Shown here: positions 32,884 through 43,814 of the stretch, piece by piece
How the letters are laid out: each line of letters begins with the position of its first letter
Numbering within the stretch: position 1 is the stretch's first letter
From: Salvelinus alpinus
Taxonomy: Eukaryota; Chordata; Actinopteri; Salmoniformes; Salmonidae
Assembly: GCF_045679555.1 (NCBI RefSeq)
Contig: NC_092091.1
Span: forward strand, 84,077,657 to 84,141,656
DNA length: 64,000 nt
Direction of reading: 5' to 3'
Made by a program: the position numbers and the translations under genes
The notes under the pieces: model-generated
Told to the model about the DNA's origin: nothing
Seen by the model: the letters and a program-made list of their open reading frames with translations, nothing else
The model's database searches: none

Positions 32884-33945
32884 TACTTCCCTCGGCTATG
32901 CTCTGTCCCCTCCCCTCCTATCTCTCTCCTCTGCCCTCCCCACCCCCTACTTCCCTCAGCTATGCTCTGTCCCCTCCCCTCCTATCTCTCTCCTCTGCCC
33001 TCCCCACCCCTACTTCCCTCGGCTATGCTCTGTCCCCTCCCCTCCTATCTCTCTCCTCTGCCCTCCCCACCCCCTACTTCCCTCAGCTATGCTCTGTCCC
33101 CTCCCCTCCTGTCTCTCCTCTGCCCTCCCCCATCTTCCCTCGGCTATGCTCTGTCCCCTCCCCTCCTATCTCTCTCCTCTGCCCTCCCCACCCCTACTTC
33201 CCTCAGCTATGCTCTGTCCCCTCCCCTCCTATGTCTCTCCTCTGCCCTCCCCCATCTTCCCTCGGCTATGCTCTGTCCCCTCCCCTCCTATCTCTCTCCT
33301 CTGCCCTCCCCACCCCCTACTCCCCTCAGCTATACTCTGTCCCCTCCCCTCCTATCTCTCTCCTCTGCCCTCCCCACCCTCTACTTCCCTCGGCTATGCT
33401 CTGTCCCCTCCCCTCCTATCTCTCTCCTCTGCCCTCCCCACCCTCTACTTCCCTCGGCTATGCTCTGTCCCCTCCCCTCCTATCTTTCTCCTCTGCCCTC
33501 CCCACCCTCTACTTCCCTCGGCTATGCTCTGTCCCCTCCCCTTCTCTCTCTCCTCTGCCCTCCCCACCCCCTACTTCCCTCAGCTATGCTCTGTCCCCTT
33601 CCCTCCTATCTCTCTCCTCTGCCCTCCCCACCCCCTCCCCACCCCCTACTTCCCTCAGATATGCTCTGTCCCCTCCCCTCCTATCTCTCTCCTCTGCCCT
33701 CCCCCATCTTCCCTCGGCTATGCTCTGTCCCCTCCCTTCCTCTCTCTCTCTCCTCTGCCCTCCCCACCCCCTACTTCCCTCAGCTATGCTCTGTCCCCTC
33801 CCCTCCTATCTCTCTCCTCTGCCCTCCCCACCCCCTACTTCCCTCAGCTATGCTCTGTCTCCTCCCCTCCTATCTCTCTCCTCTGCCCTCCCCACCTCCT
33901 ACTTCCCTCAGCTATGCTCTGTCCCCTCCCCTCCTATCTCTCGTT
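32884..33945. repeat. ~64-bp pyrimidine-rich minisatellite, about 17 copies
   Basis: Unit CTATGCTCTGTCCCCTCCCC then TCCTATCTCTCTCCTCTGCCC and a CCCACCCCCTACTTCCCTC linker; lengths vary (63-64, shorter where ACCCCCTAC is lost). All three plus frames stay open for over 330 codons; rejected as genes. Confidence 0.95.
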
Positions 33946-34960
33946 CTCTCTCTCTCTCTTCCTGCCATGTAGCATCAGGCCTGTTGAGCTTGACTCAGGT
34001 CACAGACCTCTGGCATCGACACTCCCCCCTTCTCCTTCTCTAACATAAGACCAATATTAAATAGATACATAAAATATACTCTCATTCATTTACATAGAGA
34101 CAGATACAATCAATCATTGACACACTGAATATACAACAGTCAGATGCATGACACCATCACATCTTAACTGACATTAGTGTCTGTCCCCAGATGGACAGTT
34201 AGGCTCCAGTAAAGTACATTTACAGGTGATCACATCATTGTCCTGCTTTGAGACACATTTTTACTGTCTGCTTCCAGTTGCATGTTATTTTACTAGCCCT
34301 GCAAATGGTAATATATCTTACAATATCAAAACATATCTCAGTAACTGTCACAAGTGTCTATCAACATAACAGCCTCCTACCTGTGCTCCACAACAGGGTC
34401 ATCAGTATCACTACAGGTATCATTTCTGCCTCTAACTGGGGTTACTGTCATGAAGAGTGGACTGAAGAGTGGAACATACTGCTTGGCTATATGACTTCTA
34501 TGTCATAAGTTCGTTAGGTCTTTGATGTGAGATAAACTTCTTAGCAACTTATCTTGGATCAGTGGTTGAACACACTACAGCAAACTGAAAAACTCCACAG
34601 GAAACTGCTGACAGAGCAGCAACGTTTCACATAGTGTGTCCTATAATATCACCTCTAACTTTCTACTGCTTGAGTTCACCTCTTATAGAATATTGGCTTA
34701 ATGTTCCAGCACCTCAATATAAACAGTACCAGCACCCAAAATGAGTACTGATGAGGTCTCATGTTAGAGCAGGAGAAGGGGGGATGTGGTGTAGAAGCTA
34801 GAGGTCTGTTACCCAAGTCAACTCAACAGGCCTGATGCTATATGTCAGGGTCAGGCTGGACTGGGCCAAGAGAGGAACAGGTTACTGGTTATGATGACAT
34901 CACTGGTGAGAAGTCAGTCATGAAAAGATATTCATTTGATTTAAATGTTTGTCTCCTTCT
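33930..34960. repeat. Duplicated block, copy 1 (pair with 38590-39600)
   Basis: About 0.95 kb is nearly identical, in direct order, to 38590-39600: CATTTACATAGAGACAGATA, GACACTGAATATAC-type and CAGATGGACAGTTAGGCTCC strings run in the same order. Each copy contains a signal-peptide exon on the minus strand and ends with the GGTTACTGGTTATGATGACA block. Confidence 0.9.
34381..34423 (-). CDS. Signal-peptide exon of an Ig-type receptor (copy 1)
   Basis: Minus-strand ATG at 34423 opens MIPVVILMTLLWST plus one base, then a donor ACAG|GTAGGAGG. A 43-base first exon ending in phase 1 with a hydrophobic leader is the usual start of an immunoglobulin-superfamily or SRCR receptor gene. The only downstream minus-strand candidate exons are those of SRCR gene A at 21.3 kb, whose first exon begins in the same phase, but 13 kb of repeats lie between. 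It may equally be an orphan exon. A diverged copy is at 39019-39061. Confidence 0.45.
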
Positions 34961-36422
34961 ACCAACCCAGTCTGTTAGTAAGAACTATCTCTCTCATATC
35001 TCTCTCTCTCTCCCTCCTCCCCTATCTCCTCCTCAGTCTGTCAGTGAGTAAGAACTATCTCTCTCTCCTATCTCTCTCTCTCTCCCTCCTCCCCTGTCTC
35101 CTCCTCAGTCTGTCAGTGAGTAAGAACTATCTCTCTCATATCTCTCTCTCTCTCCCTCCTCCCCTATCTCCTCCTCAGTCTGTCAGTGAGTAAGAACTAT
35201 CTCTCTCTCCTATCTCTCTCTCTCTCCCTCCTCCCCTGTCTCCTCCTCAGTCTGTCAGTGAGTAAGAACTATCTCTCTCCCCTATCTCTCTCTCTCTCCC
35301 TCCTCCCCTGTCTCCTCCTCAGTCTGTCAGTGAGTAAGAACTATCTCTCTCTCCTATCTCTCTCTCTCTCCCTCCTCCCCTGTCTCCTCCTCAGTCTGTC
35401 AGTGAGTAAGAACTATCTCTCTCCTATCTCTCTCTCTCTCCCTCCTCCCCTGTCTCCTCCTCAGTCTGTCACTTAGTAAGAACTATCTCTCTCTCTCCCC
35501 CCTCTCTCTCTCTCTCCCTCCTCCCCTGTCTCCTCCTCAGTCTGTCAGTGAGTAAGAACTATCTCTCTCCTACCTCTCTCTCTCTCTCTCTCTCTCCTCC
35601 CCTGTCTCCTCCTCAGTCTGTCAGTGAGTAAGAACTATCTCTCTCTCCCCTCTCTCTCTCTCTCCCTCCTCCCCTGTCTCCTCCTCAGTCTGTCAGTTAG
35701 TAAGAACTATCTCTCTCTCTCTCCCCTCTCTCTCTCTCTCCCTCCTCCCCTGTCTCCTCCTCAGTCTCAGTGAGTAAGAACTATCTCTCTCCTATCTCTC
35801 TCTCTCTCCCTCCTCCCCTGTCTCCTCTTCAGCCTGTCAGTTAGTAAGAACTATCTCTCTCTCCCCTCTCTCTCTCTCTCCTTCCTCCCCTGTCTCCTCT
35901 TCAGCCTGTCAGTTAGTAAGAACTATCTCTCTCTCCCCCTCTCTCTCTCTCCTTCCTCCCCTGTCTCCTCTTCAGCCTGTCAGTTAGTAAGAACTATCTC
36001 TCTCTCCCCTCTCTCTCTCTCTCCTTCCTCCCCTGTCTCCTCTTCAGCCTGTCAGTTAGTAAGAACTATCTCTCTCTCCCCTCTCTCTCTCTCTCCTTCC
36101 TCCCCTGTCTCCTCTTCAGCCTGTCAGTTAGTAAGAACTATCTCTCTCTCCCCTCTCTCTCTCTCTCCTTCCTCCCCTGTCTCCTCTTCAGCCTGTCAGT
36201 TAGTAAAAACTATTTATCTCTCTCCCCTCTCTCTCTCTCTCCTTCCTCCCCTGTCTCCTCTTCAGCCTGTCAGTTAGTAAGAACTATCTCTCTCTCCCCT
36301 CTCTCCTTCCTCCCCTGTCTCCTCTTCAGCCTGTCAGTTAGTAAAAACTATTTATCTCTCTCCCCTCTCTCTCTCTCTCCCTCCTCCCCTGTCTCCTCCT
36401 CAGTCTGTCAGTGAGTAAGAAC

Positions 36423-36424
<2 letters not shown>
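34961..36424 (+). repeat. ~62-67-bp pyrimidine minisatellite carrying splice-site pairs, about 22 copies
   Basis: Unit: AAGAACTATCTCTCTC, CT-rich tract, CTCCCCTGTCTCCTCCTCAG, then TCTGTCAGTGAGT. In the first part each unit has a long pyrimidine tract ending CAG, then TCTGTCA, then GTGAGTAAG. Later copies have TTAGTAAG instead of GTGAGTAAG, which weakens the donor. Confidence 0.95.

Positions 36425-36426
<2 letters not shown>

Positions 36427-36519
<93 letters not shown>
36427..36519. repeat. (GT)n microsatellite, about 46 units
   Basis: Uninterrupted TG/GT dinucleotide run. Confidence 0.97.
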
Positions 36520-36521
<2 letters not shown>

Positions 36522-36744
36522 GTAGAAAACACATGTTGACTCACCCTACCTGTAGAGAAACACCAATGCCATCCTCCTCTTTCATGTATCCTACACGTCT
36601 ATGACTGTCATACAGGACACCAATGCTATGGGTGACAATATAATAAACCTACACAGTATCTAGAACTACACAATTATTAAATATTTACTGACTAGGAAAT
36701 ATAATAAACCTACACAGTGTCTAGAACTACACAACTATAAAATC

Positions 36745-36862
36745 TCAAAGTGAATTTAAATGCTGTTTGGCCCTAAACAGACAGTACATGACTATCTGAC
36801 CACTGTGACTGATAGAAACCAGAGAAAAAAATGGACAATGTAGAGACAATGTGAGCATTGTG
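36745..36862. mobile_element. L1/Tx1-type LINE remnant (short)
   Basis: TTGGCCCTAAACAGACAGTA and GATAGAAACCAGAGAAAAAAATG match the remnant at 25080-25160. Confidence 0.55.
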
Positions 36863-36863
36863 G

Positions 36864-38333
36864 GCCCTAGTGGAGCAGGCTGGCTGAGAGGGCCCTAGTG
36901 GAGCAGGCTGGCTGAGAGGGTCCTAGTGGAGCAGGCTGGCTGAGAGGGCCCTAGTGGAGTAGGCTGGCTGAGAGGGCCCTAGTGGAGCCGGCTGGCTGAG
37001 AGGGTCCTAGTGGAGCAGGCTGGCTGAGAGGGCCCTAGTGGAGCAGGCTGGCTGAGAGGGCCCTAGTGGAGCAGGCTGGCTGAGAGGGCCCTAGTGGAGC
37101 AGGCTGGCTGAGAGGGCCCTAGTGGAGCAGGCTGGCTGAGAGGGCCCTAGTGGAGCCGGCTGGCTGAGAGGGCCCTAGTGGAGCCGGCTGGCTGAGAGGG
37201 CCCTTGTGGAGCCGGCTGGCTGAGAGGTTCCTAGTGGAGCCGGCTGGCTGAGAGGGCCCTAGTGGAGCCGGCTGGCCGAGAGGGCCCTAGTGGAGCAGGC
37301 TGGCTGAGAGGGCCCAAGTGGAGCCGGCTGGCTGAGAGGGCCCTAGTGGAGCCGGCTGGCTGAGAGGTTCCTAGTGGAGCAGGCTGGCTGAGAGGGCCCA
37401 AGTGGAGCCGGCTGGCTGAAAGGGACCTAGTGGAGCAGGCTGGCTGAGAGGGCCCGAGTGGAGCAGGCTGGCTGAGTGGGCCCTAGTGGAGCAGGCTGGC
37501 TGAGAGGGCCCTAGTGGAGCAGGCTGGCTGAGAGGGCCCTAGTGGAGCAGGCTGGCTGAAAGGGACCTAGTGGAGCAGGCTGGCTGAGAGGGCCCGAGTG
37601 GATTAGGCTGGCTGAGAGGGCCCTAGTGGAGAAGGCTGGCTGAGAGGGCCCTAGTGGAGCAGGCTGGCTGAGAGGGCCCTAGTGGAGCAGGCTGGCTGAG
37701 AGGGCCCAAGTGGAGCCGGCTGGCTGAGAGGTTCCTAGTGGAGCCGGCTGGCTGAGAGGGCCCTAGTGGAGCAGGCTGGCTGAGACAGCCCTAGTGGAGC
37801 AGGCTGGCTGAGAGGGCCCTAGTGGAGCAGGCTGGCTGAGAGGGCCCTAGTGGAGCAGGCTGGCTGAGACGGCCCTAGTGGAGCAGGCTGGCTGAGACGG
37901 CCCTAGTGGAGCAGGCTGGCTGAGAGGGCCCTAGTGGAGCAGGCTGGCTGAGACGGCCCTAGTGGAGCAGGCTGGCTGAGAGGGCCCTAGTGGAGCAGGC
38001 TGGCTGAGAGGGCCCTAGTGGAGCAGGCTGGCTGAGAGGGCCCTAGTGGAGCAGGCTGGCTGAGAGGGCCCTAGTGGAGCAGGCTGGCTGAGAGGGCCCT
38101 AGTGGAGCCGGCTGGCTGAGAGGGCCCTAGTGGAGCAGGCTGGCTGAGAGGGCCCTAGTGGAGCAGGCTGGCTGAGAGGGCCCTAGTGGAGCAGGCTGGC
38201 TGAGAGGGCCCTAGTGGAGCAGGCTGGCTGAGAGGGCCCTAGTGGAGCAGGCTGGCTGAGAGGGCCCTAGTGGAGCAGGCTGGCTGAGAGGGCCCTAGTG
38301 GAGCAGGCTGGCTGAGAGGGCCCTAGTGGAGCC
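36864..38333. repeat. 28-bp minisatellite, about 52 copies
   Basis: Unit GAGCAGGCTGGCTGAGAGGG CCCTAGTG, period 28 (36901, 36929). Variant units with GAGCCGG or CCCGAG are scattered. Confidence 0.97.
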
Positions 38334-38610
38334 CTTCCCTTACTCTTTCTCTCTTCTCCACAAATCTCTCTCCCCTCCCCCCTCTCTTCCCTCCCCTCTC
38401 TCTTCCCTCCCCTTCTCTCTCTTTCTCTCTCCTCCACAATTCTCTCTCTCCCCTCTCCTTTTCTCTCCCTTACCCTCCTCCCTCCTCTACCTCCTCTCTC
38501 CCCTACCCTCCTCTGTCCCCTCCCGTCCTCTGCTCTCCCCACCCTTCCTCTCTCCTCCCTCTCGTTCTGCTCATCTCTCCCTCTCTCTCTCTCTCTCGTT
38601 CTCTCTCTCT
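38334..38610. repeat. CT-rich tract
   Basis: Pyrimidine-rich low-complexity sequence linking the 28-bp array to duplicated block 2; equivalent in position to the end of the 64-bp array before block 1. Confidence 0.85.
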
Positions 38611-39600
38611 TCTTGACATATAGTGTTGAACCTGTTGATCTTGACTCAGCTCATAGACCTCTATCATCTACACCCCTCCCTTCTCCTACTCTAACATAAC
38701 ACCAATATAATATATACTCTCATTCATTTACATAGAGACAGATACAATCAATCATTGACACACTGAATATACAACAGTCAGATGCATGACACCATCACAA
38801 CTTAACTGACATTAGTGTCTGTCCCCAGATGGACAGTTAGGCTCCAGTAAAGTACATTTACAGGTGATCACATCATTGTCCTGCTTTGAGACACATTTTT
38901 ACTGTCTGCTTCCAGTTGTATGTTATTTTACTAGTCCTGCAAATGGTAATATATCTTACAATATCAAAACATATCTCAGTAACTGTCACAAGTGTATATC
39001 AATATAACAGCCTCCTACCTGTGCTCCACAACAGGATGGTCAGTACCACTGCATATATCATATCTGTCTCTAACTGGGGCTCCGCTGAGCGAAACAAGAC
39101 TACTGTCATGAAGAGTCGACTGAAGTGTGGAAACTACTGCTAGGCTATATGACTTCTATCTCATTACGTCCTAAATTCAATGATGTGAGATAAACTTCTT
39201 AGCATCTTATCTTGGATCAGTGGTTGAACACACTACAGCAAACTGATATGTTAAAAAAACTCCACAGGAAACTGCTGACAGAGCAGCAAAGTTACAAATA
39301 GTGTGTCCTATAATATCGCCTCTAACTTTCTACTGCTTGAGTTCACCTCTTATAGAATATTGGCTTAATGTTCCAGCACCTCAATATAAACAGTACCAGC
39401 ACCCAAAATGAGTACTGATGAGGTCTCATGTTAGAGCAGGAGAAGGGGGGATGTGGTGTAGAAGCTAGAGGTCTGTTACCCAAGTCAACTCAACAGGCCT
39501 GATGCTATATGTCAGGGTCAGGCTGGGCTGGGACAAGAGAGGAACAGGTTACTGGTTATGATGACATCACTGGTGAGAAGTCAGTGAATAAAAGATGAAG
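38590..39600. repeat. Duplicated block, copy 2 (pair with 33930-34960)
   Basis: Direct repeat of block 1 with a few per cent difference and small indels, such as GCTCCGCTGAGCGAAACAAG present only here (39079-39098). Its ends carry imperfect inverted repeats of ~80 bp (38625-38697 against 39429-39512), as block 1 does. Confidence 0.9.
39019..39061 (-). CDS. Signal-peptide exon of an Ig-type receptor (copy 2)
   Basis: Minus-strand MIYAVVLTILLWST plus one base, then ACAG|GTAGGAGG. It is the paralogue of 34381-34423: same length, same donor and phase 1, with five changed residues in fourteen. The start and frame survive while much of the change is amino-acid altering. No following exon can be assigned with confidence. 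Confidence 0.45.
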
Positions 39601-39780
39601 GGGAGAGGAAGGAGGAGAGGGAGGAGAGGGAGGAGAGGGGGAGAAAAGAGAAGAGAGAGAAGAGGAGGATGGGAGAAAGGGAGAGGAGAGGGAGGAGAGG
39701 TGGAGAAAAGAGGAGAGAGAGAAGAGGAGGATGGGAGAGGAGAGGAGAGGAGAGGAGGATGGGAGAAAGGGAGAGGAGGT
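39598..39780. repeat. Polypurine tract
   Basis: GGAGAGGGAGGAGAGGGAGG-type sequence directly before the inverted-duplicate region. It is the counterpart, on the opposite strand, of the start of the polypyrimidine tract at 60336. Confidence 0.9.
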
Positions 39781-40296
39781 ACTGTTTGTCTCCCACCGTT
39801 CCACTCAGAGGACTCTACCTTCTGTTATCAAGTGGGGCGTTTCCACTATATTTAGTTTACCAGTCATTTCAGTGAAGGGAACAAGTGCACACTTTAGGAG
39901 AAAGGAGAGATAATTGGTGCAATGCTTCTTTCTAGTCTACAGTCCTGCGTCTGTGACACCAGATTATCACCTAGTGGCCATAAGAGGAACTGTCCTGTCA
40001 GTGTGTTTTTACTGCTGGCTCAAAACAACACATGACCTGCATACATGATATGATTCATGTGTGAGTACTAAAAGCATATGAATATAGTATATTATAGTAT
40101 ATTTATTATATATGTGGGTCTGATAAGTAAACACTCTTAATGTTTGCTGTTTTATCACTCAGAAGAACATTGGACACTATGTAACCAAACACATGTGAAA
40201 CCTCATGATATGAGTGATAAGAAGTGTTTAAAAAGGTGAGTTCTGAACCCTGTAGACTACTGCACTACTTCTGAAGAAGACCAGAGTCATTTCAGA
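39781..40296 (+). promoter_or_regulatory. Promoter region of the 40297 exon; inverted duplicate of 59842-60335
   Basis: The sequence from CGTTCCACTCAGAGGACTCT through AATTGGTGCAATGCTTCTTT to ACATGTGAAACCTCAT occurs again, reverse-complemented, at 59842-60335. A TATA-like TTTAAAAAG at 40227-40235 lies about 62 bases before the ATG at 40297. Confidence 0.6.
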
Positions 40297-40440
40297 ATGA
40301 AGACTGCTATAGTTCTGACGCTGTTGCTGTTCTGTCTGTCTGGGGCCTGGACTCAGGGAGAGAGTGGAGGGGTGACTAGTAGTTCTGTCTGTCTGTCTGT
40401 CTGGGGCCTGGACTCAGGGAGAGAGTGGAGGGGTGACTAG
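40297..40440 (+). pseudogene. 5' end of a secreted protein gene (C1q-like in style), truncated
   Basis: ATG at 40297 begins a clear signal peptide, MKTAIVLTLLLLFCLSGAW, followed by TQGESGGVTSSS. From memory this start resembles teleost complement C1q-like secreted proteins (MKT leader, CLSGA, then GESGG and serines); I could not compare. A ~60-base segment containing GGGGCCTGGACTCAGGGAGA is then duplicated (about 40340-40385 and 40402-40445). The frame ends at TAG (40438-40440), and the gene runs into a (TCTG)n repeat and a Tc1 element. No coiled-coil or C1q domain follows, so this is a gene fragment. A donor-like GTGACT at 40372 gives a phase that does not fit the SRCR exons. Confidence 0.5.
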
Positions 40441-40444
40441 TAGT

Positions 40445-40621
<177 letters not shown>

Positions 40622-41905
40622 AGTATATACACTAAATCACCAAAAGTATGTGGACACCTGCTCGTCAAACATCTCATTCCAAAATCATGGGCATTAATAT
40701 GGAGTTGGTCCCCCTTTGCTGCTATAACAGCCTCCACTCTTCTGGGAAGGCTTTCCACTAGATGTTGAAACATTGCTGCGGGGACTTGCTTCCATTCAGC
40801 CACAAGAGCATTAGTGAGGTCGGGCACTGATGTTGGGCGATTAGGCCTGGCTCACAGTCTGCGTTCCAATTCATCCCAAAGGCGTTCGACGTTGTTGAGG
40901 TAAGGGATTTGTGAAATTCTTCCACACCAATCTCGACTAACCATTCATGTCTCGCTTTGCGTACAGGGGCATTGTCATGCTGAAACAGGAAAGGGCCTTC
41001 CCCAAACTGTTGCCACAAAGTTGGAAGCCCAGATTCCTCTAGAATGTCATTCTATGCTGTAGCATTGAGATTTCCCTTCACTGGAACTAAGGGGCCTAGC
41101 CCGAACCATGAAAAACAACCCCAGACCATTATTCCTCCTCCACCAAACTTTACAGTTGGCACAATGCATTGGGGCAGGTAGCATTCTCCTGGCATCCGCC
41201 AAACCCAGATTAGTCCGTCAGATTGCTAGAAGGTGAAGCATGATTCCTCACTCCAGAGAATACGTTTCCACTGCTCCAGAGTCCAATGGCATCTAGCTTT
41301 ACACCACTTAAGCCGACACTTGGCATTGCACATGGTGATCTTAGGCTTGTATGCAGCTGCTCGGCCCTGGAAACCCATTTCATGAAGCTCCTGACAAACA
41401 GTTTCTGGCGCTGATGTTGCTTCCAGAGGCAGTTTGGAACTTGTTAGTGAGTGTTGCAACCAAGTACAGATGATTTTTACACGTTACACGCTTCAGCACT
41501 CGGCGGTCCCGTTCTGTGAGCTTGTGTGGCCCACTACTTCTTGGCTGAGCCGTTGTTGGTCCTAGATGTTTCCACTTCTCAGTAACAGCACTTACAGTTG
41601 ACCGGGGAAGCTCTAGCAGGTCAGAAACTTGACAAACTGACTTGTTGGAAAGGTGCCATCCTATGACGGTGCCACGTTGAAAGTTACGGAGATCTTCAGT
41701 AAAGCCATTCTACTGCCACTTGTTTGGTTACTACATGATTCCATATGTGTTATTTCATAGTTTCAATGTCTCCACTATTATTCTACAATATAGACAATAG
41801 TTAAAACTGATCCTAGATCTGTACAATGTAGACAATAGTTAAAATAAAGAAAAAACATTGAATTTGTAGGTGTGTCCAAACAATTGACCGGTACTGTATA
41901 TGCAT
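40622..41905 (-). mobile_element. Tc1-like element, degraded and possibly hybrid
   Basis: The left end, CACTAAATCACCAAAAGTATGTGGACA, belongs to the AAAAGTATGTGGACA Tc1 family. The right end, TAGGTGTGTCCAAACAATTG followed by ACCGGTACTGTA, belongs to a different Tc1 family (end GTGTCCAAACTTTTGACTGG). Transposase remains lie between on the minus strand. The right side is also interrupted by CTGATCCTAGATCTGTACAA, part of the next repeat. Confidence 0.75.
40700..41700 (-). pseudogene. Tc1-like transposase remains
   Basis: Minus-strand pieces include QLHEMGFQGR-type sequence (CQELHEMGFQGRAAAYKPKI, 41226-41459), RLKWCKARCHWT and WKRILWSEES with the first catalytic acid region, and FLFQHDNAPVRKA with the second aspartate (40758-41018). 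Stops and shifts separate them (for example between 41226 and 41018), so no intact enzyme is encoded. Confidence 0.8.
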
Positions 41906-41914
41906 TGTGGAGGT

Positions 41915-42215
41915 GAACTGGTCCTAGATCTGTGCAAAGGCATAACATCTACAGCAGGAACAACTGTCTGTATTAGAGAACATATAAAACGAACTGATCC
42001 TAGATCTGTGCAAATGCATAACATCTACAGCAGGAACAACTGTCTGTGTTAGAGAACATATAAAACGAACTGATCCTAGATCTGTACAAATGCATAACAT
42101 CTACAGCAGGAACAACTGTCTGTGTTAGAGAACATATAAAACGAACTGATCCTAGATCTGTACAAAGGCATAACATCTACAGCAGGAACAACTGTCTGTG
42201 TTAAAAGGCCCAGCT
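41915..42215. repeat. ~73-bp minisatellite, about 4 copies
   Basis: GATCCTAGATCTGTRCAAAG and CATAACATCTACAGCAGGAA recur with CAACTGTCTGTGTTAGAGAA. Confidence 0.9.
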
Positions 42216-42340
42216 GGATTTAAAATGACATATTTGAATGTCAAATGATTTGTTTGTCAGTACAAGACAGGGTCTGTGGAGGCTTGGGCTATTAGTGATA
42301 GATTTTTGGAGGGACCCTTGTCCCTACAGCCAATCAGTGA

Positions 42341-42712
42341 GCAGCTTCCCTTCCCCTACATCTCAGGCAGTTCTGTTACTCACAACACCCCCCTGCTTCC
42401 CTCAACAATGGAACAGCTTCCCTTCCCCTACATCTCAGGCAGTTCTGTTACTCACAACACTCCCCCTGCTTTCCTCAACAATGGAACAGCTTCCCGTCCC
42501 CTACATCTCAGGCAGTTCTGTTACTCACAACCCTCCCCCTGCTTTCCTCAACAATGGAACAGCTTCCCTTCCCCTACATCTCAGGCAGTTCTGTTACTCA
42601 CAACACTCCCCCTGCTTTCCTCAACAATGGAACAGCTTCCCTTCCCCTACATCTCAGGCAGTTCTGTTACTCACAACACCCCCCCTGCTTTCCTAAACAA
42701 TGGAACAGCCCA
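42341..42712. repeat. ~73-bp minisatellite, about 5 copies
   Basis: CAGCTTCCCTTCCCCTACAT, CTCAGGCAGTTCTGTTACTC and CTTTCCTCAACAATGGAA recur. Open frames of about 150 codons in two frames are artefacts. Confidence 0.92.
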
Positions 42713-42916
42713 CTGAGCTAAAGCCTTGCCATTACAAATATGTTTTAAAGGAGCGGGACATTTTTTACAATGAGGAAATAATATGTCATGTTTTACACGT
42801 ACCTCAGCCATCATTGTGAATGGTGTCTTATGCAGTGACAAAATTAGATTTGCTGATGCAGTAAATCTAATACTTAGGTGTTTTTAGGCCTGAAAGGTCT
42901 GCGGTGATTCCAGCCA

Positions 42917-43367
42917 TGCTGGCAGGGTCTGAATCAAACCCAATGACCACCTGGCACACTGACAGGGTCTGAATCAAACCCCATGTCTACCTGGCACACT
43001 GACAGGGTCTGAATCAAACCCAATGTCCACCTGGCACACTGACAGGGTCTGAATCAAACCCAATGTCTACCTGGCACACTGACAGGGTCTGAATCAAACC
43101 CAATGACCACCTGGCACACTGGCAGGGAATGTCCACCTGGCACACTGACAGGGTCTGAATCAAACCCAATGTCCACCTGGCACACTGACAGGGTCTGAAT
43201 CAAACCCAATGTCCACCTGGCACACTGACAGGGTCTGAATCAAACCCAATGTCCACCTGGCACACTGACAGGGTCTGAATCAAACCCAATGTCTACCTGG
43301 CACACTGACAGGGTCTGAATCAAACCCAATGACCACCTGGCAAACTGACAGGGTCTGAATGTTAAGG
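42917..43367. repeat. 40-bp minisatellite, about 11 copies
   Basis: Unit GACAGGGTCTGAATCAAACC CAATGTCCACCTGGCACACT, period 40 (42961, 43001), one truncated unit near 43120. Confidence 0.95.
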
Positions 43368-43439
43368 GGAGGGAAGATTGGTCAAGAGGGTGATGATTAT
43401 TGTTGTTCTACTGCCTGATTGTTAAAAAAGCTTTGTTAA

Positions 43440-43813
43440 AGAACAAGAAGGCCCGCACACTGTTTACAAAAGCTTTGTTTAATCAGCACAACAGTTTTCA
43501 GCTGTGCTATCATTATTGCAAAAGGGTTTTCTAATGATCAATTAGCATTTTAAAATGACAAACTTGGATTAGCTAACACAACATGCCATTGTAACACAGG
43601 AGTGATGGTTGCTGATAATGGGCCTCTGTACGTCTATGTAGATATTCCATAAAACAATCAGCCGTTTCCAGCTGCAATAGTCATTTACAACATTAACAAT
43701 GTCTACACTGTATTTCTGATCATTTTGATGTTATTTTAATGGACAACATTTTTTGATTTTCTTTCAAAAACAAGGACATTTCTAAGTGACCCCAAACTTT
43801 TGAACGGTAGTGT
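43440..43813 (+). mobile_element. Tc1-like element 3' portion
   Basis: Ends with TAAGTGACCCCAAACTTTTG then AACGGTAGTGTA, the terminal inverted repeat of a common Tc1 family. AT-rich non-coding remains precede it and the other end was not found. Confidence 0.65.
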
Positions 43814-43814
43814 A

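Noticed and set aside
32807-34048. 413-codon proline-rich frame
   Set aside because: Lies on the ~64-bp minisatellite and is open in all three frames.
38267-38616. Frames over the CT-rich stretch
   Set aside because: Low-complexity artefacts.
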